Source: Opitutales bacterium
Lineage (GTDB): Bacteria; Verrucomicrobiota; Verrucomicrobiia; Opitutales; UBA2995
Direction of reading: 5' to 3'
Assembly: GCA_022824405.1 (NCBI GenBank)
Contig: JAJDZZ010000074.1
Coordinates: 62,001 to 126,000, forward strand
Length of the DNA stretch: 64,000 nucleotides
Shown: piece after piece, positions 17,784 through 26,848 of the stretch
Layout of the letters: every line of letters begins with the position of its first letter
Position numbering within the stretch: position 1 is the stretch's first letter
Made by a program: the position numbers and the translations under genes
Notes under the pieces: model-generated
The model's input: the letters and a program-made list of their open reading frames with translations, nothing else
What the model was told of the DNA's origin: nothing
The model's database searches: none

Positions 17784-20228
17784 CTAATTCCTGATCCGGT
17801 AAGGCGTTGAGGCCTCGACCCGGTCCTGCAATGCGGAGAATACCTCTCCAACTTCCTTGTCCGTCAGGGTGCGATCATCGGCGCGAAACCGGAGGTTGAA
17901 GGCCAGGCTCTTTTTCCCTTTCGGAATGCCTTCACCCTTGTAGACATCGAAAACCGACACCGCTTCGAGATCGAATCGTTTGCCCGCCACCTGCCTTGCC
18001 AACTTTCCCAGTTGGCGACGAACCGTTTCGGCCAACAGGGATTCGTCCACCACAAGGGCCAAATCCTTTACGGCCGTGGGAAACTGGCTGAAGGGCCGAT
18101 AGGTGACCATGCCCTCGTCTTTCCCCAGTTTTTCCGGGAGAATTTCCAGACTTCCCCCCAGCACGTCGCCATCGAGATCCCATTCCTTGACCACTTTGAA
18201 ACGGAGCCGGCCGATTTGGGCTTGGAAGCCATCCACGGCCATGGCGTCCACCTGGGCCGAATGGCCTTTCAGCCATAGGGAACCGTCCTTTTCCTCCGCC
18301 TGGTAACCAATGCTTTCGATATCCAATGCGGCGGCCTTGGCCAAAACTTCCATTATGCTCTTGGCCGAATAAAAGTCAAAGGCCTCGCGCCTTTTCCAAC
18401 TCGCGGTGCGTTCAGGGATAAAAGCCAGGAAGGCAACGGAATACAGTTCATAAACCCGTCCGTCCCGCTCGTGAAAAATTTTTCCCACCTCGAAGACCCG
18501 TTCCAATCCCGTGTCGCGGGCCCGATTGAATTTCAGGGCGTCCAACAGGCCCGGGATAAGGGATACCCGCAAGTGGGTTTGATCCGAAGCAATAGGGTTT
18601 TCCAATCGCAATGGGTCGAGTTCGAAGTGGCCGAACCAGCGGCTGATCTCATCCTCCGAACGCAGGCTGTAATTTATGCATTCCTGAAAGTGCCGGTTGG
18701 CCAAATATTGGGAATGCAGTCTGGTCAGTGACGCCACCGGAGCGTCCTTTTGATCCATTCCGCTCATGGTGACCGGAGTGTCCGGAATGCGGTCGCTTCC
18801 ATACAGGCGCAGAAACTCTTCGGCCAAATCGGCCGGTCGGTATAAATCTCCCCGCCAACTGGGCGGCTCGACCTCCCAGTGGTCATCCCGTTCCCTCACC
18901 CCGCATTCCAGGGCTCGAAAAACTTCCCTGATCCTGACATCGGGAAAATCAAACCCTGCCAGTTCGCGAATATATTGGGGGGTAATGGCAATTTTCCGTT
19001 CAACTGTCGGCTCCGATCCCGTCTGGATCACCGGGCCGATCCTTTCTCCCCCTGCTATCTCCAGAATCAGATCGATGGCCCGGAGCGCGGCAAAATTTGC
19101 CCCATTGGGATCTACCCCGCGTTCGAACCGGTAGGAACTGTCCGAGGACAAGCCCAATTGCCGGGAAGTTCTTCGAATATTGGAAGGGTTGAAATAGGCC
19201 GACTCCAATACGATATCCACCGTGCTTTCGTCGACTTCCGCCTCAATCGAACCCATGACCCCGGCCACGACCAGGGGTTTTTCCGCATCGGCGATGACCA
19301 GCATGTCGGAATTGAGAATCCGTTCCTTGTTATCGAGAGTGACGATTTTCTCACCCTGCACGGCTTGCCTTACGATAATTTCTCTTCCGCCGATCTTGTC
19401 CGCATCGAAGGCGTGCAGGGGCTGGCCGAGCTCGAGAAGAACGAAGTTGGTGATATCCACCACGTTATTGATCGGCCGTTGATCGACCGCTCTCAGGTAA
19501 CCTTGCAACCATTCCGGACTGGGAGCGATTTTCACCCCGCCAAGACTGTAGGCGATGTAATTGGGGCAATTGTCCGGGGAAAGCGTCGTGACCCCCCCGA
19601 TCAATGCGGATCGGCCGACTGGCGGGAGGCGGTCGGGGTCGGTTTTGAGTTCGGGATAAACCAGTTTCTTTCCAAAGTACGCGGCCAATTCCCGGCCAAT
19701 GCCGAGATGGCTCAGACAGTCGGGCCGATTGGGCGTTACTTCGAGGTCGAAAACCGTATCCGAGTCCGGAAACGCCTGGTTGATCGGGGCGCCTATCTCG
19801 GGTTCCCCATCGAGAATGAGCAAACCTTCGTGATCCTCGCCCAATCCCAATTCCCGTGGACTGCACATCATGCCGAAGGAGGTTACCCCCCGCAATTCGG
19901 TTGCATTGATTTTGTAGCCGCCCGGCAGGCTGGACCCCACCAAAGCTACCGGGACCCGATCGCCTACCCGGTAATTGGATGCTCCGCAGACGATTTGAAG
20001 CGGTTTCATGGTGCCGACCTCTACGCGGCAAACGGCCAGGCGATCGGCGTTGGGGTGTTGGTCCCGGTGCAGCACCCGGCCCACCACCACCTTCTCCAAT
20101 TGGGGGAGGCCGGTTTCCCTTACCTTCTCCACTTCGAATCCAAGCATATTCAGGGCATGGGCAATCTCCTCCACCGTCTTGTCGGCCAGATCGATGTAAC
20201 GGGATAGCCAATTGAGAGAGATCAGCAT
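17784..20228 (-). CDS. pheT: Phenylalanyl-tRNA synthetase beta subunit
   Basis: PheT is the large subunit of the alpha2-beta2 PheRS. The 814-residue product has the N-terminal tRNA-binding OB fold (about 40-150, HPNADRLAVCRVEVG), the B3/B4 editing domain (about 205-380), B5 (about 400-470) and the catalytic-like core. The C-terminal anticodon-binding FDX-ACB domain begins at FSQFPTAVKDLALVVDE (about 725). The ATG at 20228 opens the canonical MLISLNWLSRYIDL. It overlaps the pheS end by 7 bases, and gatC follows after a 1-base gap. Confidence 0.97.
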   Translation of the reverse strand: MLISLNWLSRYIDLADKTVEEIAHALNMLGFEVEKVRETGLPQLEKVVVGRVLHRDQHPNADRLAVCRVEVGTMKPLQIVCGASNYRVGDRVPVALVGSSLPGGYKINATELRGVTSFGMMCSPRELGLGEDHEGLLILDGEPEIGAPINQAFPDSDTVFDLEVTPNRPDCLSHLGIGRELAAYFGKKLVYPELKTDPDRLPPVGRSALIGGVTTLSPDNCPNYIAYSLGGVKIAPSPEWLQGYLRAVDQRPINNVVDITNFVLLELGQPLHAFDADKIGGREIIVRQAVQGEKIVTLDNKERILNSDMLVIADAEKPLVVAGVMGSIEAEVDESTVDIVLESAYFNPSNIRRTSRQLGLSSDSSYRFERGVDPNGANFAALRAIDLILEIAGGERIGPVIQTGSEPTVERKIAITPQYIRELAGFDFPDVRIREVFRALECGVRERDDHWEVEPPSWRGDLYRPADLAEEFLRLYGSDRIPDTPVTMSGMDQKDAPVASLTRLHSQYLANRHFQECINYSLRSEDEISRWFGHFELDPLRLENPIASDQTHLRVSLIPGLLDALKFNRARDTGLERVFEVGKIFHERDGRVYELYSVAFLAFIPERTASWKRREAFDFYSAKSIMEVLAKAAALDIESIGYQAEEKDGSLWLKGHSAQVDAMAVDGFQAQIGRLRFKVVKEWDLDGDVLGGSLEILPEKLGKDEGMVTYRPFSQFPTAVKDLALVVDESLLAETVRRQLGKLARQVAGKRFDLEAVSVFDVYKGEGIPKGKKSLAFNLRFRADDRTLTDKEVGEVFSALQDRVEASTPYRIRN

Positions 20229-21277
20229 GAAACGGGGTGGCCGAATTGCCGCAAAAACCGATAGTCGTTCTGGTAGAAATAACGAATGTCGTCGATGCCA
20301 TAAAGAATCATGGCACAACGCTCGATACCGAAGCCGAAAGCATAACCGGAGTAAACCTCCGGGTCATAGCCGACCGCGGCGAAGACGGCGGGGTCGACCA
20401 TGCCGCAACCGCCCAGTTCGACCCACTCCTTGCCCACCTTTTTCAAATGGGCAGAACGGGCGTCCATTTCAAAGCTGGGTTCGGTGTAGGGGAAAAAGTG
20501 AGGGCGAAAGCGTGACTTGGTATCGGATCCGAAAAGCGATTTGAAGAGAAAATCCAACACCGCTTTGAGATCCCTCACCGTAACACCCTTGTCCACGTAG
20601 AGTCCCTCCACCTGGGTAAAACTGGCGCTGTGGGTGGCATCCGTCGTGTCGCGGCGAAAACACCGTCCCGGGGATATGATCCTTACCGGCGGTCTCTGCC
20701 CGAGCATGGTTCGTATCTGCACCGTGGAGGTGTGCGTTCGCAGCAGGTAGCGTTCGTCGGAAAATTTTGCCACGTTGGCTAATTTGGCCTCGACGGGGAG
20801 GTAAAAGGTGTCCTGCTCGTCCCGTGCCGGGTGATCCTCAGGCGTGTTGAGGGCATCGAAACAAAAAAACTCCGTGTCCACTTCGGGGCCATCGGCCACG
20901 ACAAAACCCACACTCTTGAGGATGCGGTTTATCTCCTCCCTGACCTGTGTGAGGGGGTGCAGGTTACCTGGCGGAGGATCCGGACTGGGCAGGGAGGGGT
21001 CGATGGCTTCACCCAATTTGGCGGCTTGTTCCTCCTCCTCAATGGCGCCGAGACAGACCTCGAACAGTTCCTCCAGACGCTTCTTTGTCCGATTCAGCAG
21101 TTGGCCGATGCGTGGCTTATCTTCTCTGGGAACCTGTTTTATGCCGCGCATGGCCCGGGTCAGGGAACCATGGGGACCGAGGTAGCGGGCTTTGAATGCT
21201 TCGAATTGGGGTCGGGTTCGGACGGTCGGAATTCCGTCCTCAGCCTCAGAAATCAAGGCCTTGAGTGTATCCTCCAT
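20222..21277 (-). CDS. pheS: Phenylalanyl-tRNA synthetase alpha subunit
   Basis: PheS is the catalytic class II subunit. The N-terminal helical arm (about 1-85) is followed by HPLTQVREEINRIL, motif 2 with LRTHTSTVQIRTM and GRCFRRDTTDATHSASFTQVEG, and motif 3 GYAFGFGIERCAMILYGIDDIR near the C-terminus. At 351 residues it has normal length. It lies 27 bases after rplT in a ribosomal protein-synthetase order seen in many bacteria. Confidence 0.97.
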   Translation of the reverse strand: MEDTLKALISEAEDGIPTVRTRPQFEAFKARYLGPHGSLTRAMRGIKQVPREDKPRIGQLLNRTKKRLEELFEVCLGAIEEEEQAAKLGEAIDPSLPSPDPPPGNLHPLTQVREEINRILKSVGFVVADGPEVDTEFFCFDALNTPEDHPARDEQDTFYLPVEAKLANVAKFSDERYLLRTHTSTVQIRTMLGQRPPVRIISPGRCFRRDTTDATHSASFTQVEGLYVDKGVTVRDLKAVLDFLFKSLFGSDTKSRFRPHFFPYTEPSFEMDARSAHLKKVGKEWVELGGCGMVDPAVFAAVGYDPEVYSGYAFGFGIERCAMILYGIDDIRYFYQNDYRFLRQFGHPVSC

Positions 21278-21304
21278 GCAATGGGACGGAGCTGATTCTT
21301 CCCG

Positions 21305-21679
21305 TCAGGCGCTTTGGGACGAAGCGCTGAGCGCTTCCTTGACTTTTTGTATGAGAGCGACAAAGGCCGTTTCGTCGTGGATGGCCATTTCGGAAAGTTG
21401 TTTACGATCGAGTTCGATCCCGGCCTTTCTCAGTCCATTCATGAACCGGCTGTAATTCATGCCGTTGGCCCGGCACATGGCGTTGATGCGCACGATCCAG
21501 AGAGAACGCCAGGTGCGTTTCTTGTTCCTGCGGTCCCGGTAGGAATATTGCAGGCCGTGGTTGACCGCCTCGTGGGCGTAGCGGTAAAGGCGGGAGCGAT
21601 TCCCCCAGTAACCTTTGGCTTGTTTGATGACCCGCTTGCGGCGCTTGCGGGATGCGGGTGCGTTGGTGGCTCTAGGCAT
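21305..21679 (-). CDS. rplT: Ribosomal protein bL20
   Basis: bL20 is an early 23S rRNA-binding assembly protein. The 124-residue product starts with the basic tail [26 protein letters not shown]-type sequence and continues with the conserved [22 protein letters not shown] and [25 protein letters not shown]. It lies 91 bases after rpmI. Confidence 0.97.
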   Translation of the reverse strand: MPRATNAPASRKRRKRVIKQAKGYWGNRSRLYRYAHEAVNHGLQYSYRDRRNKKRTWRSLWIVRINAMCRANGMNYSRFMNGLRKAGIELDRKQLSEMAIHDETAFVALIQKVKEALSASSQSA

Positions 21680-21770
21680 GTTTTTAAGTTTCCTTTGGGT
21701 TGGGACCCGTCAGGCCGCCTGCATTGTATTTCGCCTGAAAAGTCCGTTCAATGGTAAAGGTTCAGGTGCG

Positions 21771-21962
21771 CTAGGTATGAGGCATGGCCTTGCGCACAAT
21801 GGAAGAATAACTGGCGGAAGTGGGGCGGTCCCTCCCACTGCGACGCTTTTGCTTGACCGACTTGTTGATCAGAAGATGGCGACGGTTGGGACTGCGGTGC
21901 ATGATCTTGCCGCTACCCGTCACTTTGAAACGCTTGGCAATGGCTTTCTTGGTTTTTTGCAT
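21771..21962 (-). CDS. rpmI: Ribosomal protein bL35
   Basis: bL35 is a small basic 50S protein. The 63-residue product has the typical [21 protein letters not shown] start and [13 protein letters not shown] core. It is the first gene of the minus-strand block. infC, which commonly precedes rpmI, is not present upstream: the 268 bases to the divergent gene at 22231 hold no IF3-like reading frame. Confidence 0.95.
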   Translation of the reverse strand: MQKTKKAIAKRFKVTGSGKIMHRSPNRRHLLINKSVKQKRRSGRDRPTSASYSSIVRKAMPHT

Positions 21963-22150
21963 GAAAATTTTGGAAAAGCGGTAAATAAAAGGCTTCTGTT
22001 CCCTCGGTGTAAAGCGTGAAATTCCCCCTTAAACCTTGGGGCAACCTGCCCGCCCAACAACCGCCGGAATGAAAAAGTGGCAAAATGGCAAGGGCCGGGG
22101 TTGGGTCGCCTTGGTTTTAAACGACTTGGCCTTGATCCGGGGCACAATTT

Positions 22151-22200
22151 AAGTTATCTGGAATAAAGTATCGGCCAAGGTGTCGAATAACTTATAACTT
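22151..22200. promoter_or_regulatory. AAGTTAT/ATAACTT repeat cluster upstream of the small exported protein
   Basis: AAGTTAT (22151-22157) is followed by two tandem copies of its inverse, ATAACTT (22187-22193 and 22194-22200), 31 bases before the ATG at 22231. This could be an operator or part of an AT-rich promoter between the divergent rpmI and 22231 genes. Both readings are guesses from symmetry alone. Confidence 0.3.
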
Positions 22201-22230
22201 CAATACATTAATTCCTTAAATCATATATTC

Positions 22231-22557
22231 ATGAAAACATTACTTCTCATCGCAACCGCCCTTTCCCTGACCTTGTCCGCCTATGCGGGAGAGGGGAAGA
22301 AAGTCACCCTTAATGGCGAAGGGGTTTGTGCCCATTGCGATCTGGCTATGGCTAAATCCTGCGCAAATGCCCTGCAGGTGAAAAATGACGAGGGCAAGCT
22401 GGTCAATTACATTCTGACCGGAAAGGCACTGGAAGGAGTAAGGGTTTCCAAAAAAGCTTATTCCAACATCACCGTTACCGGGACCGTGACGGAAAAGGAC
22501 GGCCAATTGATCCTGAAGGCGTCTTCCGTGGAAAAGAAGACGGACAAGGAAAGCTGA
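22231..22557 (+). CDS. Small exported CxxC protein (DUF6370-like)
   Basis: The 108-residue product has a clear signal peptide (MKTLLLIATALSLTLSAYA, cleavage near residue 19). The mature domain begins with a KKVTLNGEGVCAHCDLAMAKSC-like segment, giving a CxxC plus a third Cys about seven residues on. A beta-rich tail with TVTGTVTEKDGQLILKASSV follows. It resembles small secreted proteins of the DUF6370 type whose role is unknown. The cysteines could bind a metal or form a redox pair. It is monocistronic and faces recD2 end to end. Confidence 0.75.
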   Translation: MKTLLLIATALSLTLSAYAGEGKKVTLNGEGVCAHCDLAMAKSCANALQVKNDEGKLVNYILTGKALEGVRVSKKAYSNITVTGTVTEKDGQLILKASSVEKKTDKES

Positions 22558-22595
22558 TCGTCCTAACCGCAACCTGGCCTTCCCGCCGGGAATGA

Positions 22596-22636
22596 GACCC
22601 CGCATGGACCGACCCATGCCGGGGTCAAAGGTTTTG
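22596..22636. terminator. Hairpin terminator between convergent genes
   Basis: GACCCCGCATGG (22596-22607) pairs with CCATGCCGGGGTC (22614-22626) with a single bulge and a 6-base loop, followed on the plus strand by AAAGGTTTT. It sits between the stop at 22557 and the recD2 stop, and its right arm overlaps the recD2 stop codon. It probably ends plus-strand transcription. Confidence 0.5.
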
Positions 22637-24805
22637 CGGGCCCGATTGCAGGATCTTTTCCCTGAGGCCGGTAAAGCGCTTGGCCGGGTCGGCGTTGTTC
22701 ACGGCCATGAACCAGGCCGTGGGATCTCCCACCAGGTATATCTTTTGCTTTCCCCGGGTCAGGGCCGTGTAGAGCAGGTTGCGTTGAAGCATCATGTAGT
22801 GCTGCTTCATTAGGGGGAGTATGACGATCGGATATTCCGATCCCTGAGATTTGTGCACGCTGATGGCGTAGGCCGGGCTGACGTCTCCCAGATCGGACCG
22901 GGTCAGCTCGACGGTTCCGTTATCGAACCGGACCCTCAGCGTCGCCTTTTCGGAATCGATGCTTTCGATGTTGCCGATGTCTCCGTTAAAGACATTCAGG
23001 TCGTAGTTGTTGCGATTCTGGATGATTTTGTCTCCCGCGCGGTAGCGCACCGGGCCGAAGGTCATACCGTTCCGGCCGGGGTTGAGAGCCCGCTGCAAGA
23101 CGGCGTTGAAATTTCCGATGCCGGCAATTCCCTTATGCATGGGTACGAGCACTTGGGTATCCCGCAAAGGGTTCATGTTCAGTTTACGCGGAATAAAGTC
23201 TTGGCAGAGGCGCCGCACGATATCCACGCATTTCTCCGGGTCGGTAGCCTTGATGAACTGCAGGTCCTTTTCGGGATCGAGGTCCCCGATGTCCCGCACC
23301 AGACAGGGGATTGAATTTACACCGTTCAAGACATTGTGGGCCGTCGAAATAATGGAACTTTCCCGGTGCTGGCGGAAAATTTTCCGGAGCCGCGTTACGG
23401 GCACCATCCCGCATTCGATCAGGTCGTTTAAAACGTTGCCCGCACCCACGGATGGGAGTTGGTTCACGTCACCCACCAGGACGATGTGGGCCGTGTGTGG
23501 GATGGCCCTGAAAAGGGAGGCCGCCAGACGGGCGTCCAGCATGCTGGATTCGTCCAGAATGACGAACCGGGTTTGCAGCGGATTCGAGTTGTCGTGCTGA
23601 AACCGCCCCAATCCAGGATCGAATTTCAATAGGCGGTGGATGGTTTTTGCCTGGGTTCCGGTCGCGGCGGAGAGGCGTTGGGCGGCGCGTCCGGTTGGGG
23701 CAGCCAGGACCCCGGTCACTTTTTTGGCTGAAACGATCTGAACCAAGGCGCGAAGAATGGAGGTTTTCCCCGTTCCGGGGCCTCCCGTAATGATGGATAC
23801 CTTTTCCCGGAGCCCTTTGCCTATGGCTTCGAATTGTTCCGGGGCAAATTGGAAATTTGCCCTGTCCTGGGCCCAGCGGATGGCGATATCGACCTTGATG
23901 GGAGGCAAGCCCGACTCGGCCCGCAAGGTTCGCATTACAACTTCCGCTATGGTGGTTTCCGCACGATGAAACTCCGGTAACTGGACGCGACTGTCCCCCT
24001 CCGCGGAAACGACGTCCCGGGTTTTCAAAAGGTGGTCCGCTCGGGGATCCAGTTTGTTCTCGGAAGTATCGAGCAAGTTGACAGTGTGTTGGATCCACTG
24101 TTCCCGCGGCATGCAGGTGTGCCCCTCGGCTTCCAGTTCTCGAAGGCTGAAAAGCAGTCCGGCATCGAGACGCTTGGGGCTTTCGTTCCCGAAACCCAGA
24201 TTGAGGGCGATCCGGTCTGCCGTTTTAAATCCGATCCCTTCCATCTCCCGGGCCACCCGGTAGGGTTCGTTTTGCAAAATGGTCTTGGCCTCGTTTCCGT
24301 AGCGCTTGACCAGGCGGACACAGCGATTGGCGGAAACACCGTAGGTCTGCAGGAACACCATTACCTTCCGTATGGCGCGCTGTTCCTCCCATGCCTTCTT
24401 TATGGAATGAGCTCTCGTGCTTCCAATTCCCGGAACTTCCCTCAGGCGCGCGCTCTCTTGGGAAATGATGTCGAGAGTTTCGGACCCGAAATGATCGACG
24501 ACTTTGTTGGCGAAATGGCGTCCGATTCCCGGCACCAGTCCGCTGCCAAGGTATTTGCGAATGCCGTGCACGGTGGAAGGAAGGATGGAATCGAACGATT
24601 TCACCTTGAACTGGCGGCCGTACTTCCTGTCCATCACCCAGTGGCCCTTGACCTCGAGGGTTTCTCCGCATTGCGCTCCGGGCATAATCCCGGTAATGGT
24701 CACCGAGGCAGGATCCCCCTCAGGGCGCATCTCACCGACCAGATAATAGTTTTCCTCGTTGGAAAACAGGATCCTTTCAAGGACGCCGCGGATGGTTTCC
24801 GGCAT
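22625..24805 (-). CDS. recD2: RecD2-type ATP-dependent DNA helicase
   Basis: This 726-residue SF1B 5'-3' helicase has an N-terminal OB-like region (about 1-90) and a helix-hairpin-helix segment around LGSGLVPGIGRHFANKVV and LREVPGIGSTRAHSI. The RecD helicase core follows: Walker A (GGPGTGKTSI, about 345), Walker B (VILDESSM), QHRESS and the C-terminal VHKSQGSEYP motif. The long N-terminus distinguishes RecD2 from RecBCD RecD. The ATG at 24805 is preferred because family members start with MPETIRGVLERILF-like sequence. It overlaps the end of the dehydratase gene by 29 bases, implying one transcript. Confidence 0.93.
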   Translation of the reverse strand: MPETIRGVLERILFSNEENYYLVGEMRPEGDPASVTITGIMPGAQCGETLEVKGHWVMDRKYGRQFKVKSFDSILPSTVHGIRKYLGSGLVPGIGRHFANKVVDHFGSETLDIISQESARLREVPGIGSTRAHSIKKAWEEQRAIRKVMVFLQTYGVSANRCVRLVKRYGNEAKTILQNEPYRVAREMEGIGFKTADRIALNLGFGNESPKRLDAGLLFSLRELEAEGHTCMPREQWIQHTVNLLDTSENKLDPRADHLLKTRDVVSAEGDSRVQLPEFHRAETTIAEVVMRTLRAESGLPPIKVDIAIRWAQDRANFQFAPEQFEAIGKGLREKVSIITGGPGTGKTSILRALVQIVSAKKVTGVLAAPTGRAAQRLSAATGTQAKTIHRLLKFDPGLGRFQHDNSNPLQTRFVILDESSMLDARLAASLFRAIPHTAHIVLVGDVNQLPSVGAGNVLNDLIECGMVPVTRLRKIFRQHRESSIISTAHNVLNGVNSIPCLVRDIGDLDPEKDLQFIKATDPEKCVDIVRRLCQDFIPRKLNMNPLRDTQVLVPMHKGIAGIGNFNAVLQRALNPGRNGMTFGPVRYRAGDKIIQNRNNYDLNVFNGDIGNIESIDSEKATLRVRFDNGTVELTRSDLGDVSPAYAISVHKSQGSEYPIVILPLMKQHYMMLQRNLLYTALTRGKQKIYLVGDPTAWFMAVNNADPAKRFTGLREKILQSGPQNL

Positions 24806-25829
24806 GGGAAGGGGTAGGGAGGGGTGATGAATCGAGATACCAGGTCGCCGTTTGGGCAATGCCCTCCTCAAAACGTATCCGGGGACGCCAACCCGTGACC
24901 CGGACCGTTTTCTCTATCGACATGGCGTAGCGGCGATCGTGTCCCGGGCGATCGTTTACGAAGGTTATCAATTGGGCATAAGACGAACCATCGGGACGCG
25001 GTTTTATCCCATCCAGTACGGCGCATATGGTTTGGACGATTTCGATATTGCTCTTTTCACAGTTTCCGCCGATATTGTAGGTTTCCCCGATAGCGCCCTT
25101 CTCCAGAACCTTGTGGATGGCTCTGCAATGGTCCTCCACGTATAGCCAATCGCGCACATTCAGTCCGTCTCCATACAGGGGGATGGCCTTTCCCTGGAGG
25201 GCATGAGTGATGGTGAGGGGAATGAGCTTCTCGGGAAATTGGCGGGGACCGTAATTGTTGGAGCAATTGGTGATGAGGGTGGGGAGGCCGAAGGTATGGC
25301 GGTAGGCGCGCACGAGGTGATCGCTGGCCGCCTTGGATGCGGAATACGGACTATTGGGAGCATAGGGAGATTGTTCTACGAATGGAGGATCGTCCGGACC
25401 GAGAGAACCGTAGACTTCGTCGGTGGAAATGTGGAGAAAACGGAAGTTTGACGCCTTGGAGTCCGGCAGGGAAGTGAAGTAATCCAGGGAGGCTTTCAAC
25501 AACTCGTGGGTACCGACCACGTTGGTCCGGATAAAGGAGTCCGGTCCTTCAATAGAACGATCCACGTGTGTTTCGGCGGCAAAGTTGACCACCCAATCGA
25601 TGGCGTGGTCCCGCAATAACCGGCGGGCCAGGGTCTGGTCGCCAATGTCCCCTTTGACAAAGTTGAACCGCCGGTCCTCCCGGTGGTGTTGGATATTCTG
25701 CGGATTTCCCGCGTAAGTGAGCAGGTCCAGACACACCGTTTCCTCGATGCCGGGGGTTTCCTCGTCCAGCACCAGATCTAGGAAATGGGATCCAATGAAC
25801 CCGGCGCCTCCTGTTACCAATACCCGCAT
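24777..25829 (-). CDS. rfbB: dTDP-glucose 4,6-dehydratase
   Basis: This 350-residue short-chain dehydrogenase converts NDP-glucose to the 4-keto-6-deoxy sugar. Visible motifs are GGAGFIGSHFLDLVL (NAD), NFAAETHVDRSIEGPDSFIRTNVVGT, HISTDEVYGSL (catalytic T-D-E) and SPYSASKAASDHLV (Y-x3-K). These match RmlB closely. The tail after about residue 335 (SSPLPTPSHAGNHPRRP) is encoded where the gene overlaps recD2. The 10-base gap to the upstream epimerase-reductase gene suggests a two-step deoxysugar pathway. Confidence 0.93.
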   Translation of the reverse strand: MRVLVTGGAGFIGSHFLDLVLDEETPGIEETVCLDLLTYAGNPQNIQHHREDRRFNFVKGDIGDQTLARRLLRDHAIDWVVNFAAETHVDRSIEGPDSFIRTNVVGTHELLKASLDYFTSLPDSKASNFRFLHISTDEVYGSLGPDDPPFVEQSPYAPNSPYSASKAASDHLVRAYRHTFGLPTLITNCSNNYGPRQFPEKLIPLTITHALQGKAIPLYGDGLNVRDWLYVEDHCRAIHKVLEKGAIGETYNIGGNCEKSNIEIVQTICAVLDGIKPRPDGSSYAQLITFVNDRPGHDRRYAMSIEKTVRVTGWRPRIRFEEGIAQTATWYLDSSPLPTPSHAGNHPRRP

Positions 25830-25839
25830 CCCTCTTAAA

Positions 25840-26712
25840 TCAGGCTATCCAGTTTCGGCAGGCTTCTTCAATGGCCCGGTGAACTTCCGTCATCCCGATG
25901 CCCGCATCGGATAATTTTTCCGTGCACAGGATGCAATTGGAGCGGGGAGCCCCCCCTATGATTCTGGTAAAGGCTTCTTCGCTTTCGAAAAACTTCAACT
26001 CCTTCCGGACCAGGCCATGTCTTTTCATGATGTCGGTAATGGTCCGCGCCTTGATGGAACCCGGATTGGTTACGTTGTAGGTTCCAAAAGGTATCCTCAT
26101 TTCCAGGCAGTCCAGGCAAGCGCCGACAAATTCGAATCGCTGGGAAATGGAATTTTCCACGTTCAGGAGCCTTTCGTAAGCCAGGAGTTTCGACAGGTAG
26201 TTGCGTGGATGATTGCGATGGTCGAAGGGAATGCGCAAACGCCAGATATAGCACTTTTCAGCGCCTTTCAGGACCTCTTCTCCCAGGGCTTTGGCGCCGC
26301 TGTAAAAACTGCAGTAATTGCTGCGAAAGGAAAAATTGGGTCGATCGTCCTCTCGGAAGGGCCTGCCCTCCGGGCCATTGCCGGTGTAGATGCAACCCGA
26401 GGATACGTGCCCCCAGGGCAGGTGCAGGTCATGGCATACATCTCTGATGATTCCGGGGAGAACGGCATTGCCCAATAGACATTCCGCCTTGGCCTCTTCG
26501 CACGCGTCCACGTTGGGCTTGCCCGTGAAACCGGCCGCATTGATCAATGCATCCGGTCTTATTTCCTTCAGGGCGTTGCGCAGGAGGATCCGGTCGTAGT
26601 AGTTCAGGTCCTTGCGGGCGATGTTGTGGTAACCGATCCCCCGTTCGGTCAGAACTTCCTGAAAGGCTTGGCCGACGTAGCCGCTTCCTCCGAGTAAAAC
26701 GATGCGATTCAT
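25840..26712 (-). CDS. NRS/ER-like nucleotide-sugar 3,5-epimerase/4-reductase
   Basis: The 290-residue SDR protein has GGSGYVGQAF (about 6-15) and the catalytic YSGAK. Its sequence resembles the plant NRS/ER (UER1) enzyme, which both epimerises and reduces NDP-4-keto-6-deoxyglucose to NDP-rhamnose. Shared landmarks I recall are NAAGFTGKPNVDACE, SSGCIYTG, the EDDRPNF block, LRIPFDHRNHPRNYLSKL and GAPRSNCIL. Paired with the upstream-acting 4,6-dehydratase this would finish rhamnose synthesis without separate RmlC and RmlD, neither of which is visible here. The alternative is an RmlD-like reductase. It is first in its operon and divergent from the export operon. Confidence 0.75.
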   Translation of the reverse strand: MNRIVLLGGSGYVGQAFQEVLTERGIGYHNIARKDLNYYDRILLRNALKEIRPDALINAAGFTGKPNVDACEEAKAECLLGNAVLPGIIRDVCHDLHLPWGHVSSGCIYTGNGPEGRPFREDDRPNFSFRSNYCSFYSGAKALGEEVLKGAEKCYIWRLRIPFDHRNHPRNYLSKLLAYERLLNVENSISQRFEFVGACLDCLEMRIPFGTYNVTNPGSIKARTITDIMKRHGLVRKELKFFESEEAFTRIIGGAPRSNCILCTEKLSDAGIGMTEVHRAIEEACRNWIA

Positions 26713-26848
26713 TTGCAAAGCTCGATATGAAGGCCGCAATTATCGCTTGTGACAAGAATGAACCTTGACCTGGAATTTGGCCCGATTTGTGTTATCGAGG
26801 CTGAATACTGTTCCGCCTCGACCGTACTGAACCCGTTCAATCTTTTTC

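Noticed and set aside
18879-20207. 442-codon open frame on the plus strand
   Set aside because: It is antisense to pheT and arises from codon bias in a G+C-rich gene.
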